Shown here: in pieces, positions 1-13,900 of the stretch
Layout of the letters: each line of letters starts with the position of its first letter
How positions within the stretch are numbered: the first letter of the stretch is position 1
Position numbers and translations under genes: made by a program
NCBI GenBank assembly: GCA_005281725.1
Contig: SSBO01000003.1
Span: forward strand, 5,084,495-5,148,494
DNA length: 64,000 bases
From: Wuchereria bancrofti
Taxonomy: Eukaryota > Nematoda > Chromadorea > Rhabditida > Onchocercidae
Direction: 5' to 3'
Notes under the pieces: generated by a model
Told to the model about the DNA's origin: nothing
Databases searched by the model: none
Seen by the model: only the letters and a program-made list of their open reading frames with translations

Positions 1-3000
1 CATCCTGAGAGCCTTTGAAAGCTTTCCATAGAAGGATTTGGGACAGAAGAAAAAGAAAGATTCCAAATGATTCAAATTTTCGGCTTAAATTAATAACTTC
101 TTGTTTAATTGTTTGATTTTAATTATAACAACCGTCGGATGCTTCGTTTTTTCGAAATGTTAAAAACAAATTATTTCATAATAGTGGAAGAGAAAAGCTT
201 TAATTTAAACGAACGTTTTCAAGAAATTCAATGCTTTAAATGTAAACTTTACTTACTTACAATCTTTTGTCCATCGAAGTCAATTTCATTTCCAACAGTG
301 CTGTAATGACACATTTTGTAGTTTTCTAAAGCAATTTCACTAATTCTCTTTTTTCTTTTCGGCAATCTGTTCTAAATTTGTGCAACCCTTCTCTCTCTTT
401 CTTTTCTTCGTCTTATCACCACAACAAAACATCATCGCAAACTTACGGATTTTGAGAATCCAAATAAGCGAAGAAGGAAAAGAAAATAACACGAAAATAG
501 CATTGTCCCATTCTGAAAATGCAATGATAGTCTAGTAATTACTTTAATATTAATTGACATAAACTACGATATTATAATTAGAAAAAAGTATTTCCTCACA
601 ATGCACAACGAGCCACTATCATTCTCAGCAATTGAATTCTGAACGATTTTTTCTCCATTTGCATTAATTAATTGTAGAAGTATAATTAACCTAATCTTAT
701 TATTTTTCATTTTACACGTCATTAAACTTGCATCGAACGATAGATATTTCCACACTTTACATTTAAAATAGCCATATAGCAGTCAGCTGACCTCAGCCCA
801 TGTCATCTGTTGCAGTTTCTTGCATTTTTTTTGAAGATTTTTTTCCCAAATAATTAGTTAAAATCGAAATAAACACTTGACTTTTCTGGTTTGAGTAGTC
901 ATTTCATGAAATAAAGTTCCCGAAATGATGATAATTTATTAACAATTCCATAATTCGCAGTGATTTTTACGTCCATTTTCATATTTCATTAGTATCGATA
1001 GCAATACTTCACAAACGAGCATAAATAACTTTTATGAGCAATTAAAAAAGTATCTTCAACTGGCCGTTTAAACAAATTTTGCAAAGTGCCTAACTTATTT
1101 ACAAAAATAATAAATTTTTTTGTTTGTGTGTTCGCCTTTTCCGCTCGTTTTTAGTGTACCAAAAAGAAAAATTGCAATAAGAAAAAAAAAAGAGAGATGG
1201 AAAAATAGATAACGGAAATTTTAATGAATAAACTAAAGAAGAAAAAATGGTTTCAAAATTATGAATTGAATTCATTTAAGAAAACTGCTTCAAATTCGCT
1301 TAGGATTTAATCTTGCGACTCCAATGCTACATCTGTTGCTATTCTAGTTTTCTGAAGCCTGTTTAAGAGGTTCTTCAGTTGTCAATCCAAAATACAAACT
1401 TCCTAATAGCCAGCGGCAAAATGATACGGCTTTTGCAGGTGATATTATCAGTTTTTTTGGGAAGGATAGATGTTACTTTACATATTGCAAACAAATCAGC
1501 GGTAGTAAGAAGGAAAAAGGAAAGAAATAAATACATGGCAGCATTCACTATGGAATGAATAACTTTTTTGTAATAATTCCGTCACTTTTCTTTTTTTCAA
1601 TTACTCAAAAAATTTTCATTTGTATGGTTGGAAGAACATTGGCATTCTAAAAGAAACGAAGAGGCAATTTAAATAATATTGAGAATTGAGGATGCAATAA
1701 ATAAATAAATTCCAAATGAAAGAAAGCTTTATAAAAAGATTCATCAGTACGGGTAAGGTAAAGCAATTTATTTGTAGTTTTTCCAAAAACCTGTATGACA
1801 AACGAAAAAAGCATCAATTACAAACGGAGACGAACTTAAATTTCTGCATTTGTTCTCTGACAAACTGATGTGAGTTCGTAATAACATTTCAAATGATTCG
1901 AAAAAACTTCTAAGCAAATGGAGAAAAGTAAGAATAAGGCACGATATAATCACAGTGAAAACTGCAAAAGTCATCGACGGGATGTACTAACTACAGAATA
2001 CTTCTGGAAGTATTTAGACGGTGCTGTAGTACCGGCGTATAAGTTGACTGGTTTCATTGTGTAATCTACATTATTTGTTATTTAATTTGATAAGTGGAGT
2101 GAATTAAAGAGTTAAAAAAGGTATTCCGATGTTTGACCGTCGAAAAAAGTCATCTAAAATGAAATGGAAAACAAAAAAGTGTTTTATCACTACTTTTTAA
2201 TGCGTGTAGGTCATACGTTGTCAGTAAAAAGTATCGTTTTGTTAAAAATCTTTTGCTGACAATTAGAAGAAAAATAAATATGGGCAATTTCATCAAATGT
2301 AAGCTGAGCCAAACTTTCTACCCATTATTTTTTCAGCTGAAATATTTTTTACGAAATATGGGACTTTTGGAAGTTTGTTAAAGAAAGTGATATTAGGAAA
2401 GAATTTTGAGCAGAGGAAAACGGACACCGTCCAGTAAGGAGAATAAACGAATGACAGAGAAGGGAAGAAAATGGCCGTCAATTGCTGGGTTAGGTCAGAT
2501 CACTACAAGTTGCAGTGGAAAAAGGAAATGTTGGAACCATGTTACGTCTGAAGAGGACGACAAAAATTTTGTGAATTTTTGAAAGGATTATTCAAATAAA
2601 ACTTTTCCCATCCTTTTTTTTTTCAAATATTTCCACAAGTTAAGACATTCCTTCTTCATTTCTTCAATTCTGTTTACTCATGAATTTATGCAATACAGTA
2701 CCTAGCCAAGATACTATTTTCCAGCCAAGATAATACTTACTTCACTTCTGCTTTTCCCAGAATTATGAAGTTCGGAACTCCAGGAGTGAGAGGAAGTAAG
2801 AATTCGATATTAACTATTCGCAATCCCTGTGTAACTAATGGATAGGATTTAGTATCAATTAAATTCTTTTCTGCATATTATTTTTATGAAGTAGAAAGTT
2901 TTCCAAAAACTGACTTCCTTCAACCAAAAAGGAAAGATTAAAAATTAAGTGTTTTCCACAAAAGGAATTAATTTGTATTCATCCTTATTTTCTATAAAGC

Positions 3001-5706
3001 TCTCGATCGATAGTAACAAAGGGATGACATCTCATTTATCAAGTTATCAAGTCATTTATGATTTCTGCCATTATCACATCACGAATAAGCTATTATTAAG
3101 TTTCCATAATGGAAATGAATCAATAATAAAATGTTTTTGTTTTCCTATTCCTTTAGATGATATCCTAGGTGAAGCGAATCAAAACCATTCGATCCTTATA
3201 TTTTTTGAAAACTTTAAAATTCTACTGGGCCAGCTAAAAAATTAATAAAGATATTATAAAAATCAAGTTGGAAAATTTAACTGAAAGAAATCTTGAATAT
3301 TAAAAAATTTCCAGTAGTTTAATTTTTTAATATTCTATGTATAATCAAACAGGAAATGAGCAACCTCACACAGGAAGCGATAGAAGAGTTGGATAAGATT
3401 CGTATGACACACAGATAAATTATAAGAAAGGAAAGTAATTCGATATAGAAGAAATGGACTTTATAATGAAAGATATAAATATACATATATATATGTATGT
3501 ATTCTGCATTGAAAACCATTCAGGTCTCAATTGTCCGACTCGGAAAGGTTGTTCAAAGAAATAAAATTTCTTAGCGGTCCTTCAAAATTCATTCATGCAC
3601 CAAAGCCCTCAATGTCCAAATATCACTTTTATACTTTTCCAATCGTCATCTTATATTCAGGGATTTACGAAATTGTTGAATTAGTAATAAATTGAAGTTT
3701 TTGGTCATCTATTGATGTATGCTAGTTTTTTACGGATCTTGCATTAAATGGCATTAAATGACTTTTAAGCAGTAATATTTCTAAAGCAAAAAAATTGTCA
3801 ACAAACTGTTCCAGTCTTATTAAGTAAGGGAATCATGTCTTCTGAATGCTTGGCTAAATACATTGATTATTAATGAGCAGGTAGAATCAGGTCAAGAAAT
3901 TCAAGCATACATTGGGATCATTACAGGAAGTCTAATCGGAACAACTCTAATTCTACGAATTATCTGTTCTATTTCTCCATCCTAAGTAGAATGTCTGAAA
4001 TGTTATTCGAATTATTGACACACGGGCACATAGACAAATACGCACAGACACGTACTAATGACTTGTTTGATGAATAATTCAAAATTTCAATTTACGTATG
4101 ATTCAATTCAATAGTGCGAGTGCTGCGAAGATTTCGTAACAGACGGGGAATGATGTGTTTTTGGATGATAGAATAAAATTGACAGATTGCTAGCATGACC
4201 TCTAAAAATGAAGAACCGATGAGGCATTTCAAAAGGATTAAAAAGAAATAAAGAAGAAAAATCCCTTGAAAGAAATTGTCGCACGTTGGGAAGAGTACAC
4301 ATACTGACATTCTAAAACTTTTAAAGGATTATAATAGACAATACTGTTACTAAAAAAACTTTGCGTAGTGCACAGCTTCATTCCGTAAAATTTGATGTAA
4401 TCTATACTGTATCAGCATATTTTTTAAAAATTATATAAGATGGTTGATTATAAAAAGCATCTTATTTCTTCATAAGCAAAATGATGAAAAGTTGAATATT
4501 TAGCAAAAATTTATAGAATTTTTAATTGTTAAAGTGTTATTGAAACTTGCTGAGTAAATTCTTTAATAATCTATTGAAAGAAAAGAAAAAAACTGGCAGA
4601 AAATAAATATTACTAAAAAACGAAAAGGAATAGATTCAATGAATTGGAAAATTACCACGCTTAGTAATTTTACAGCTCTTTATAAGAATGTCATCAAAAG
4701 ATAGCGATATGTTAGCACAGAAAAGTGAGTAGACTTTCAATTATATTGTCCCTTAATTTATTTCAGATACCTATTATAAAGAAATACTGTGCAGAAAAGA
4801 ACAAGTTACCAGGTTACTTTTACTTTTAAAATTAGCAAAAAATTTTCAGGAAATTTTGAATTTGAGGAATCTTTTAGGATTTGATAGGAAATAATTCGGA
4901 AATAGAATGATAAAAAAACGAAAACGAGAAAAAATGATCATCAGGAATGAAGATATCGCAGTCCAACCAGCTAAATATGCATACTGAAATACTGATTGCA
5001 TCTAAGGCCTTGTGGCTCTTCAGAGCACAACAAAAACTTTTAGCAAATGATTAGTATTTCGATATTGTCAACCTTCGTTTTTCTAGCTGTTCTGAAGTAT
5101 TTTTGTCAGATTTAAGGTTTCATGATATGAAAGATTTCATACAAAAAGAAATGATAGTTACGAAAAGCAAAAAAACAGTTTGAAAAACGACATAATAGAA
5201 AGATATACTTCGTGAGTTCATGAGACTAAATACATCATCTGGCATTCAGAATGAATTGAAACAATGTAATTTATATTTTAATTAGATGTAACCGACTATC
5301 ATTTGCGAAGGTAAACAAAAATGGCAATAACCGAGTCATTTACTTTCTATGTTTTGCAGACGACTGCCAGAGATGTGATTTCTTTTGTAAAATACTACAT
5401 TGAGCAAGCAATTAAGTGGAAATATTAAGATAATTATTACAATAACAGATTCAATGACAATTGATGTGATGAATTGTCTCTTAGAAAAATTTTCATATAA
5501 AAATTAAAAAAAATTTAAGAAATATTTAAAACAATTAAAACTGACGATTAAAAAGAAAATACCATTTATAACAACTAAAAAGAGAAAAAAAGAAAATAAA
5601 TACGTTACGAAGCAAAATTAAGACCCTCAAACATATAATAAATGCCAATAATCAATAGGCATATTATAAGCTTATATATGATACTAGTTAAAATTAAGCA
5701 ATTTAA

Positions 5707-5769
5707 CTACATGGGAATAAGAAATTGCGATAAAACATAAGCAGTCTATGTAGCCTTGTTCCCATGTAG
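5707..5769. repeat. Inverted repeat with 15-nt arms, possible RNA hairpin
   Basis: Arms at 5707-5721 and 5755-5769 pair over all 15 positions, one pair being a T/G (U-G) wobble, around a 33-nt loop. The left arm starts CTACATGGGAA and the right arm ends TTCCCATGTAG. The size is in the range of a small precursor hairpin, but nothing else supports a function. Confidence 0.55.
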
Positions 5770-6307
5770 ATCTATCATAAGTGTCATAAATGCTATTATT
5801 TATAACGAAACAAGCAATTGTTGCTATATTTGAAATACTGAAAACACAAAAAATGTACCAACAAAAATACGTGAGACAAAAGAATTTCGCAATACTTCAA
5901 AATTTGACTATTCATCATCAAAAACAAACTAGTCATATCATTAATATAAAGTGGGAAAGAAAAGGGAACGCCTTCTATATTTTGAACTTTCTCATTTGAG
6001 TCAAAAGTGCTAATTACGCACTAAATACTAAGAAAAATTTTTAAGAGAGAACCAAATTTACTACCAATTATTTGGAATTTATTTCAAGCAAAAAAAGTTG
6101 CTTTAAACGGTGTGATGATTATCAAAAAACGCCCCACTATTATCTTCCACTCATCACGATGCATGCAGCTAGTCATTCATAACTTGACTTAATGAGGCTT
6201 TTGAAATGCCAACCACTGTCAATGTTAAATTCAAAAACTAGTTATAGATACACGATGATCTGAATCTATCGCAAAAAATGAAAAAGCTTCTCTTTATTTT
6301 TAAGAAG

Positions 6308-6373
6308 GTGAATAAACTATGTTCGCTGAACATATCTGTCATCAGATATGTTCAGTGAACAGAGCTTATTTAC
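6308..6373 (+). repeat. Long imperfect foldback, 31-nt arms with 4-nt loop
   Basis: Arms at 6308-6338 and 6343-6373 are reverse complements except at four positions. Read as plus-strand RNA, two of these are G-U wobbles, leaving only two true mismatches; on the minus strand the same positions would be C-A. The innermost 13 bp are perfect. The loop (TCAT) is very short for a typical microRNA precursor, so a foldback element or dsRNA source is as likely. No coding frame explains it. Confidence 0.65.
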
Positions 6374-7978
6374 AGATCGCATAATATTTTGCATTCCTTC
6401 CTTCTTCAACCATTAAAACTTTAAAAAAAGCTGCTCGCATTCATTTCTTGCATTCTAATGATCATTAATTGCATTAGGAAGTCCAAATCATATGCCTTGC
6501 AAATTCTAACAGAAGATTAGAAACTAATAAATAGTAATGAAAAGATTGGAATATAAAAAAGATGAAGAAATTCTCCTGCTGCTCACCGCTATCAAAAATT
6601 AGTGATTGATGGCGGATGATGTGTAGGGTACTTGACGCACTTTGTCGATTGGGTTACTTACATATCTACAGAGAATAGGATCAGTAATTAGCAGCAGTAA
6701 TCCATCAAATCAATAATTTTGCAAGCAGAATTAATAATTAGCAATTAGTGGAAATATTGGAAGTCAAGATAAAAAAAGAGAGATTTAACTTTGTGTTTTA
6801 GAATGAGAACAATAAAAGTTTTGTTAGTCTTATCTTAAAATCGATCATTCTGGGATTTATTCGTTGGTTCGCGAGAGATTCGCTTGTATATAGATGGCAG
6901 CAGTATTGGCGAGTATAATAAGACAAGAAGTAAAGATTGGAATCGAGGAAGTACTGTCTCTCCTTTTATTCCTCTTTTCCTCACATAGGGGTAATTTAAA
7001 ACAAACATTCTGAAATACTCATAAAGGAAAATCTGAATATATCATAACGATTGAGTATTATTATGTGAAATTTAAAGCAAGTAAATCTGAAAAAATGAAT
7101 TTCTAAGATTGGGACCTTGATAATATATTAATGACAATATTTCATGTCCGTCCTTATTTCGACTCATTCTCTACATAGCTATAGATGAGTCAAATCTGGA
7201 AATGAAATTGAACCTTTGGAAATCTTTGCAAGTCTTATGGTTTAATTGCAATGAGTTACAACAATTCGATGAAACAAGAGTTTTTGAATCTGGAATTTGA
7301 CATAATTTTAAAATTTGAGTGCGTATGTACTTGAAACTTGAAACTCAAAGTAGTTAAGAGCTGACAATCAAAGAAGTCATTCAAAACTTACGAACTCTCA
7401 CTGTTGCTTATGTATTATCATTTATAACACATTCTCATATTAACTTCAAAGAGAATAGTAGCAATAGCTGCTAATATCCAAAGGCTCAACGAATTCTTGA
7501 AGCATTTGGAAAGTTTTTGTAATACATTCTCAAAAAAGACTAAATAAAGCTTATTTTTAAATAAAATACACAATATTAAATACCTGAAATTTACAACAGA
7601 GAAATTTGTTTATTAACTGAAAAATCGGGAAAGATTGCATTTTTGACAAAGCTGCTGAAAATAACATATAACCGCTAGCCGAATGTAAGGTCGACGAACG
7701 AATGTAAGTATAAAGTCGCCAACTCTCTTTCGAATTAAAATGTTCCCTCATTTTGTCTTATTTTCATTTATTCATTAACTGCATTTTCTTCCCAACTTTA
7801 TGTTTTTCAGCAGTATGAACTTGAATTTTCGATCAGATTAATTACTGAATAAATATTTTTGTTCGACATAGCAAAGATGAAATCACACACATTCACATTT
7901 CACTTGGCATGGACATGGAATCTTTGAAATATAAAATTGAAATCGATATCTAACAGAATAGAGCAAGTTAAAAGGTGA

Positions 7979-10900
7979 TTAGTACGTATCAAAACTATCT
8001 GAGATTTCTTTTGCCAATGTCTGAATAATAAATCCAACCGTTTCACACTTATTTCTGCAACAGCATAATAAGTGGTTTTTCTGGAGATACTCTGTATCCT
8101 CAGTCTTTGCCACGCATTCATTTTCTAAAGCTTTTATTTCGACACAGAATGTATGTTCATCTGAAAATTATTTTAAACAAAAAAAGAAAAACAAACAAGC
8201 AGTTAAATTAGACTGAAACACAGCATTAAAATTGAATTACTGAGTTCTATTTCAGTTGAGTCCCATTTCGGGGAACGTATAGCAGTTCATCTCAATAATG
8301 GGAACTGATTCTTGAAATTAAATAATAAGTGAAATGTGTAAAAGTGCACGTTAACAATGGCAAGCTATAAATTATAAATTATGTGCTATAAATTATATGC
8401 TACATAGATAAAAGAGAAACAAAAATTTTAAAATAAATAGATGATCTAGAACTTCTATCTGCAATTTCAAATAAAATCCTCCACCATTAGCCCAAAAATT
8501 TAAATCAATATTCCATCGAAAACATAAGTTCCTCTCTTCCATTGTCGTTTGATTTCTTTTTGATTATGTAGAAACATGTCAAAAGTTGAATAATTTAACC
8601 CGTTTCAAACAAGTTTAATTTCAACAAAATTTCAAACAAGTTTGATTTCGAGTGAGACTTTGTTTAAAATTTCTTTCATTTAGCAGTAAAAGAGACACTT
8701 TTTCGAAAATTTTGATTGTCACACTGAAATAAAATTATACTTCATCAGCACTAAATTTTACAGCCGAAAGCGAAAAACTAACCACTGAATTCCCACATTT
8801 TTTGTTTTGAATGAGCACATTTTCCACTAGTTATAACATCTTCATTTTCCACTACACTAGGTTATCAGTTTTATTACTTAAAGTCAGAAATGCCTTTATT
8901 AAATTGATTTATACGACTTCATCAAACTGTTGTTTCAGTGATTACAGTGCTCAAAAAATTAAAAAACAAACAGTTCAGTGGATAAATACAGATAGAGTTG
9001 CAATAAATTTTCATGGAAACTTAATTTGGATTTGCTATCCTGTACCAAATGACTGATTATAGACAAAAACGATAGCATTTATAATTTGAATAATCCCAGT
9101 TATAAAATTATGCTTATGAACATTTATGAAGTGATATGGAAATGAATGTATACATAGTAAGAAATAACTAAACTTACTATCAATATCCAAAGTCCCATAA
9201 ACAATAGGAGAATGGCACCATGTTTCCCCTTTCTGTACTAAATGATCCGACAACGTGTTGGGATATTCCTTGCGAATCTGTAATTTACTTCTTTGAATTT
9301 GATGAAATACACGTTTAGCTTGATTGAAAATGAAGCACCCAAATTATAATAAAAGTAATAGTTGAAAATTAAGTTCAATAAAATTTGCATCATCGTAAAG
9401 ATCATCTTTTCAGCAAAAAAAAAAAAACAGCTTTATTAATATTAGAGCACTTTGTGATATGTCTTCACACTTGATTTACTGTTATCGATTGACAGGTTTT
9501 AAAATTACTGCTTAGAAATACTTTTTAGTATACCTTAAAGTCGAGTTCTTGCTTCATCAGAATTTCCTGCAGTTTCACTCTTTCCCACACATATTCATTA
9601 CATGCGTCACCGTGATTGTTGTATGAACGGCAGAAACAGTATGCTTGTCCTTTCCGAATTGAAGTACAAAGTGATGAAAGCGATCCTGCCCTTAAATGTC
9701 AGGTGTCATATTAAATTCAGATTGCAATTCTAATTTTTTAATTAAATTAAAGTAGAAGTAGTCAGTTGAAAAGCAAAAGAATGAACATTGGGATATTTGT
9801 GCTTTAAAAGTGGATTAGTGATGTGCAACCACAGAATCAATGCGGATATACTGAGACTCAGATAAGGCTTGGTTTCATAAATTGTCATATTTCAGGCAAA
9901 ATGCCTAGTATTTACAGACTGACCAACGATGATGCATATATCTATTTGATGTGGTAAGTTAGGGTCATATCAAGCAGATATTAACTTACAAAAGCCACAT
10001 AGCATATGCAATATGATTCAGATGTTTTTCAGCGCTGTTAGCTATTGTATGTGTCACCGCACCACCTGACACATCAAATTTTATTTCTGAAAAAAAAATA
10101 AAGTCGAACTTGTAATGTTGTCATTTTAACGTGGCATATATGATTGTATCTTTAACCCCAGCAATTCTTCAAAATTATAATTTCGCAAGATGAGAATGAC
10201 AAAAAGTTTTATTGTCTTCTGCAACATCAAACATGAAGCCAACATCTGTATCCCAGCCTAAAAGTGAGCAAAAAAACTTTAAATTATCAAAAATTCGAGT
10301 AGAAAGAAACATTAGCCAATTCCATACTCTCATTCTCCAACTTCCCCATTCCTCTGCTTAGCCTTGTCAAATGTCCTTATATTAGTGTAAGAGCTGATCA
10401 AGCAGGTACGGATACCATTTCCATCCATTTTTAAAGTCATTTTGGTGTAGCAATAGGATGTATACGTAAGGAACACTCTTTCCACTCCATGTGTTACATA
10501 CTGAAGTCTTTGCTGATTATACTGCATACACTGTGTCAAATCCACTAAGGGCTAAAATTTTAATTTGGTTTGCAGAAATTTAAGAGGTAGTTGAACTATT
10601 AAGTTCAACTATCATAGTATAGAAATATTTTTTAAAATGCTATCAATAATTTATGTAAGTGATTTGATTTTGTCATTCGTTTTAACAGAATTCGGTGCTG
10701 ATAAGTATTTTTGAAAGTACAACTGCACCTGTTCAACTTATTAATGCATAATTCTTTATGGGTTCAATGGCAGTATTCCTGATGTATTTTACACTAATAA
10801 TGTCGCTCACAAACTATTTCATATTTATAGACATTTTTCTACTAAGATTTTTGCTTTATTTCATGTTTAAGAAGCTGCTAACCCAATTTCTGGCTAGATG

Positions 10901-13900
10901 TGGTATTTTTGCTGCAAGTTTTTTGTCACATGGTGTCTTTGAGCTAACTTCAGTACGACAGCGACACGCAAAAATTTTCAGCGGCATGTAGTTCGTTTTA
11001 AACATTACTGCTTCTGGACAAGATCGTGAATTTGTATAATTGAAGTTTACCTAGAAAAGAATTTAAATAAGACAATTAACTCTTTTTAGACGGTCAAAGT
11101 AAATTTTTTGGAGAAAGGATTCATAAAGGATTCAACCACTCACTTCTACTTCAACGTAATGACATTTTCCGTCTTCCAGCAATGCATACGAGAAGTCGAT
11201 TGCATAAAATGCACTGCCTATAGATTAAAAAAAAATATGGTTATTATTTGTTTTTTTTTGAATTTTTTTTTAATTCTAGAAGATGCGTAAAACAAGCAAT
11301 GTTTTGATTTCATTCAAGCCATTTATTCTGATTTTTGAAATTCTAATTAATATTATAATGAGAATAATTCACATGAACAATGAGTGAAGGCTCGGAAAAG
11401 TGTTCCTCTTCCTCATTATTTATTGTCACTTTTTTTTGTTCAGTCACAGAAAAACTTTCCGACGCTTTTAGTACATAATTCATTTTACTGTTTCATTAGC
11501 TATTTTATGACTTATTTTTAGCTTTATTTCGTAATATTGTTTAGGATGCAAAATGAGATTGAAAAAAATATGTCATGAAAAAATCAAACAATCGGAATGA
11601 ATGACAACTGCTACGATGGTAGTTTTAACTAATTAACCTGGTTGTTGAAATAAAACGAAGTCATTCTTCGGCAAACGAGAGTCCATATCCGATAAAGTGG
11701 CGTTATCAATATAATGTAATAAACATGACCTTGATGGTGGTTTATCAATTAAAAGTAAATCATTGAACAAATATTGATATTCGGAATTATATTTGCAATA
11801 ATAAGGTAATTTCTTTGCATTTAGTTTGCTCAATATTAGACCCTGAAAACTGAATCAATTACTGTAATATTATGGATGAAACAAAACAAGGTTTAAAAAA
11901 CTAAAGTAGAAGTAAGTACCTTAACTTTAATCAACTTGAATCAATTGATAAAGTACTATTTGATTAAGCAGTTGCAGTTCTTAATCTCTCTTGTGAATTT
12001 GGAAATGGGTGGGTAGAACCAAAACAGCTCAAAGCTTTTTGAAGAAAGTCCACCGCTACAGCTATAATAAAGTAACATATTATCTTCTTGTTTAAGGAAG
12101 AAAAAGCTAACATTATAATTGCAGAACGTTTGATGATTGCAGCAACAGAGTGCTTCAAAATGATTTGGTTCTATGGGAGCCTTCATTAGACACATATCCA
12201 TTAGTGCTGCAAATTACTCCGTCGCTTTTAACAAATTTCATTTGCTATGGGCAAATAAAGCAGATTTACAGTTCTTTCGACAATCTTATTTCTAGTCTAT
12301 CTAGCTTGCTTGAATTCCAGTCCTTACGAATTGGATAACCAAAAAAATCCCTCCTAACTTTACTTCTAAATTTAATTCAACTTCGAAATTGAGCTAAATC
12401 CAAAACTGCAATTATTGACTTAATATGGCAATTATTTACTATGATTTTGCTTCTCTAATCCAAACGAAAGGCTTCAACTTAGATTTAAATTCAACAATAT
12501 TGACACTTACGTATCAGTTGAATACATCGTGTTTTGACAATATCCACCAGACGAATGTCCCAATTTGCATAATAATGACACCCAACTTCTATTCCATCTG
12601 CAAGAATACTGTGGCCAGGTTTGTTGGCTCGAAATTCGTCTGTCGACATATAATATTTATATTGCATGTTTGAAATATCCAGATACAGTGGGCAATACTG
12701 CAGACGAAATAAGCTCAAACTTTCAAGAGGCTTTTGCGATATTTCGAACTAATAATGATCTTCTACTGGAATTATCAATGAATAAGTATGAATTCATACG
12801 TTCTTTGACTACAGTCAAATCGATTCTTGGTAGTCTAAACATAAAAGTTAAGTCAGACAAAGATGTAAATCAGATTAATTATGCATATGACTAGCTTAAC
12901 TGCCCATAGTATCAGCTATATGAATTTGATTTGTTCAATAAGCAGATGGACAAGAGAATAAAGAAGGAAACTGGCCAGGTAAGGCAGTAATAGGATGTAT
13001 GACATGAAAAATTTATTCAAACCGATGGACAATCGAGAAGGTTACAAAGTTGTCAAAAAGGTTAGAAGAAAAAGCTACACTTTTGGTACGTGTTCCATCC
13101 AAAATATCTTCCATTTTTCCTCGTAGTGTAACTTTCTTCGCTTCTCTATCATACATATAGGTGTATCTTGTATTGTTGCGATTAGGAATAGCGCATGGCA
13201 TGAAATCGTTGTAAGTCGTCAACTGTCCAGTACCTACCAGTACACTGCTTGAAATTCGATCTGTGAAATTAATAATTAAAAATTTCAAAGGGATTATTTT
13301 GAAAATCAAGCTTTAGTGATTCTTAAAAAATTAACGTCTACATATAGCTACCTTGACAGTTGCCAATCAAATCACCGTAGCAGCAACATTCATAACCATA
13401 TTCATCATATGTCATCCAGACAACACATTCGTTATCTTCCTAAAAATGTTTGTCTGCCAGTATTGGTTTTATCTCGAGCAACAAACTTTAGTTAAATAGA
13501 ACTTAGGAAGTTGAAATGAGTTGAATAATGTAAAAACCCGAATTCATATTCAAAGATTAGACTGATGAAAATACCAACACGCGAATTGTGCTGTATTCTG
13601 CATTGCAGGTCTCTCATGTATCCCATCTCTGCCGCACTGTATGGACCAAGACGAGTGATTTCATGAACCGTTCGATCAGGTATTTGCTCAATTTGTCGTT
13701 CATAGAGACTGTTTCGGTTGAAAATATCACTAGCGGTAACAAAACACACATTGTTGTTGGTTGTTATTGGAACCTTAATGTCATAGAAAGAGTAAGATTC
13801 TTTTTTATACCTCTCAAGAGTTATTTCTTCAACGCTGTCGTTAAAGAAGCAAATACATCAAATAAATCTTACATAGTCAACTTTTAGACTTTTTAAATTT

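Larger units (their letters stand above)
1..7978. other. Intergenic or unresolved region, no convincing gene
   Basis: I see no chain of exons with matching phases and no recognisable protein domain on either strand. Open frames here are short, AT-rich and unremarkable. The region holds two long foldbacks (about 5.7 and 6.3 kb, listed separately), an 18-nt alternating AT palindrome at 3481-3498, an exact 10-nt tandem duplication at 3741-3760, and a 39-codon ATG frame at 6894 discussed under findings. The right end is the 3' flank of the minus-strand cysteine-rich gene. Confidence 0.55.

Noticed and set aside
12565..12894. 109-codon plus-strand frame
   Set aside because: It lies antisense to the coding exon 12697-12511 of the cysteine-rich gene, which has splice sites in phase with its neighbours; the plus frame has none.
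13588..13887. 99-codon plus-strand frame
   Set aside because: Antisense shadow of exon 13834-13579, whose minus-strand frame is longer and bounded by good splice sites.
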